Assembly (NCBI GenBank): GCA_031267455.1
Contig: JAIRZC010000032.1
Location: forward strand, 1-14,006
DNA from: Accumulibacter sp.
GTDB lineage: Bacteria > Pseudomonadota > Gammaproteobacteria > Burkholderiales > Rhodocyclaceae
Reading direction: 5' to 3'
Length of the DNA: 14,006 nt
Part shown: piece after piece, positions 13,510 through 14,006 of the stretch
Numbering within the stretch: position 1 is the stretch's first letter
How the letters are laid out: each line of letters opens with the position of its first letter
Notes under the pieces: model-generated
What the model was told of the DNA's origin: nothing
The model's input: the letters and a program-made list of their open reading frames with translations, nothing else
Databases searched by the model: none
Program-made: the position numbers and the translations under genes

Positions 13510-13866
13510 TCACAGCGCGATGGGTTTAGCGGATTGATTCGTCGGCACTCCGCACGTTCTAATCTCGTACTTGACGCACAGACGGTAAAGAAACGGGTCG
13601 AATGCTCCGTCAACAAACCACACAGCCTCCGCGTGCGCCATTTTTGACAAGACAACGCTTAGCGAATAAACGGGCATCTCTTCTAGAATTTCGGCGAAAT
13701 CAGGGTGGCCAAAAGACCACTGAACCGCATCTCCATTCTTCAAGATGAACTTTGTTAGTCGCTTCACGTTTTTCTTCAAAGCTTTCACTTCTTTGTGATA
13801 GTTTTTTATCGCCTTGGCGCTACGCGTCGGCGGATTTGGCGCCTTCCAATGGATTAGATATTTCAT
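13510..13866 (-). CDS. Unknown 118-aa protein upstream of the holin
   Basis: ATG 13866 (MKYLIHWKAPNPPTRSAK) is preferred because GGAGA lies five bases upstream; the frame extends to a TTG at 13887. It has a basic N-terminal region with a Lys-rich helix (YHKEVKALKKNVKRLTKFIL, about 29-48), then mixed alpha/beta sequence with FAEILEEMPVYSLSVV and AEAVWFVDGAFDPFLYRLC. No signal peptide or transmembrane segment is seen. Its stop is 21 bases before the holin start, so it should be in the same transcript. No family recognised. Confidence 0.65.
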   Translation of the reverse strand: MKYLIHWKAPNPPTRSAKAIKNYHKEVKALKKNVKRLTKFILKNGDAVQWSFGHPDFAEILEEMPVYSLSVVLSKMAHAEAVWFVDGAFDPFLYRLCVKYEIRTCGVPTNQSAKPIAL

Positions 13867-13880
13867 GCCGCTCTCCTTGT

Positions 13881-14006
13881 CTAACAAGCCCTCAATTCAG
13901 GCGGTAATTGCCGTCCGGCGCGCTCGGACTCATACGACGCTTCGCAGTGCTTGATATCGCCAAACCACCCGAAAAAACGGTCGATCGTTTTCCTCGGCCA
14001 CGATCG
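13881..14006 (-). CDS. C-terminal end of an unknown gene (5' partial, cut by window edge)
   Basis: The frame open at 14006 encodes 41 residues ending FFGWFGDIKHCEASYESERA, then GRQLPPELRAC and TAG 13881-13883. Codon use and the clean 14-base gap to the next start suggest a real gene end, and it is too short to assign. It would be the first gene of the lysis-side transcript seen here. Confidence 0.5.
   Translation of the reverse strand, partial: RSWPRKTIDRFFGWFGDIKHCEASYESERAGRQLPPELRAC

Noticed and set aside
1-14006. tRNA genes, CRISPR array, insertion sequence or integrase
   Set aside because: No cloverleaf, no regularly spaced repeats and no transposase or recombinase motif was recognised anywhere in the window.

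Overview
The window is phage or prophage DNA, probably from a phage of a Gram-negative host. The host inference rests on a nested Rz/Rz1 spanin pair, which is only useful where there is an outer membrane. Coding DNA is moderately GC-rich and densely packed. No tRNA, rRNA, CRISPR array or transposase gene was seen, and the host genus cannot be named from the sequence.

Positions 1 to about 11,200, plus strand: two very large reading frames together encode a giant phage 'polyvalent' protein, the multi-domain type thought to be co-injected with phage DNA. The first (1-5889, open at the window edge) has a coiled, low-complexity N-terminal region, two PBECR-like nuclease-type domains, an ADP-ribosyltransferase-like domain and an HExxH zincin. 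It ends in the N-terminal half of an intein (Hint) domain. The second (7230-11801) starts with the matching C-terminal intein half, then has an FKNWFGDWE/LPD-like module, a second ADP-ribosyltransferase-like domain, a MuF-C-like domain and an LPD38-like segment. The halves carry a class-3-like signature: no N-terminal nucleophile, a Trp in block B, a Cys in block F, and a C-terminal THN followed by Thr.

Positions 5890-7229: where an intein would normally carry a homing endonuclease there is a minus-strand accessory cassette. It holds a RelE/ParE-superfamily toxin-like gene, an overlapping upstream 168-aa putative antitoxin, a DUF5678-like small protein and a 40-aa stub that resembles the start of a retropepsin-like protease. 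A 17-bp direct repeat containing a TATACT box lies upstream of two of these genes. The arrangement resembles a 'fractured gene' with a split intein, but a toxin-antitoxin-like cassette replaces the endonuclease. This is the most interesting object in the window.

Positions 11,200-11,540: the 3' end of the giant gene is a patchwork in several frames, and the annotated frame runs antisense into the spanin genes. A weak minus-strand terminator lies here.

Positions 11,541-14,006, minus strand: a compact lysis operon converges on the polyvalent gene. In transcription order it has a partial unknown gene, an unknown 118-aa gene, a holin, a Lys-rich 42-aa protein, an L-Ala-D-Glu peptidase endolysin, an Acb2/Tad1-hairpin-like protein (candidate anti-CBASS/Thoeris sponge), a small membrane protein, and Rz with embedded Rz1. 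Genes overlap or sit within a few bases, which implies one transcript.

Family assignments rest on motif recognition by eye, with no database search.
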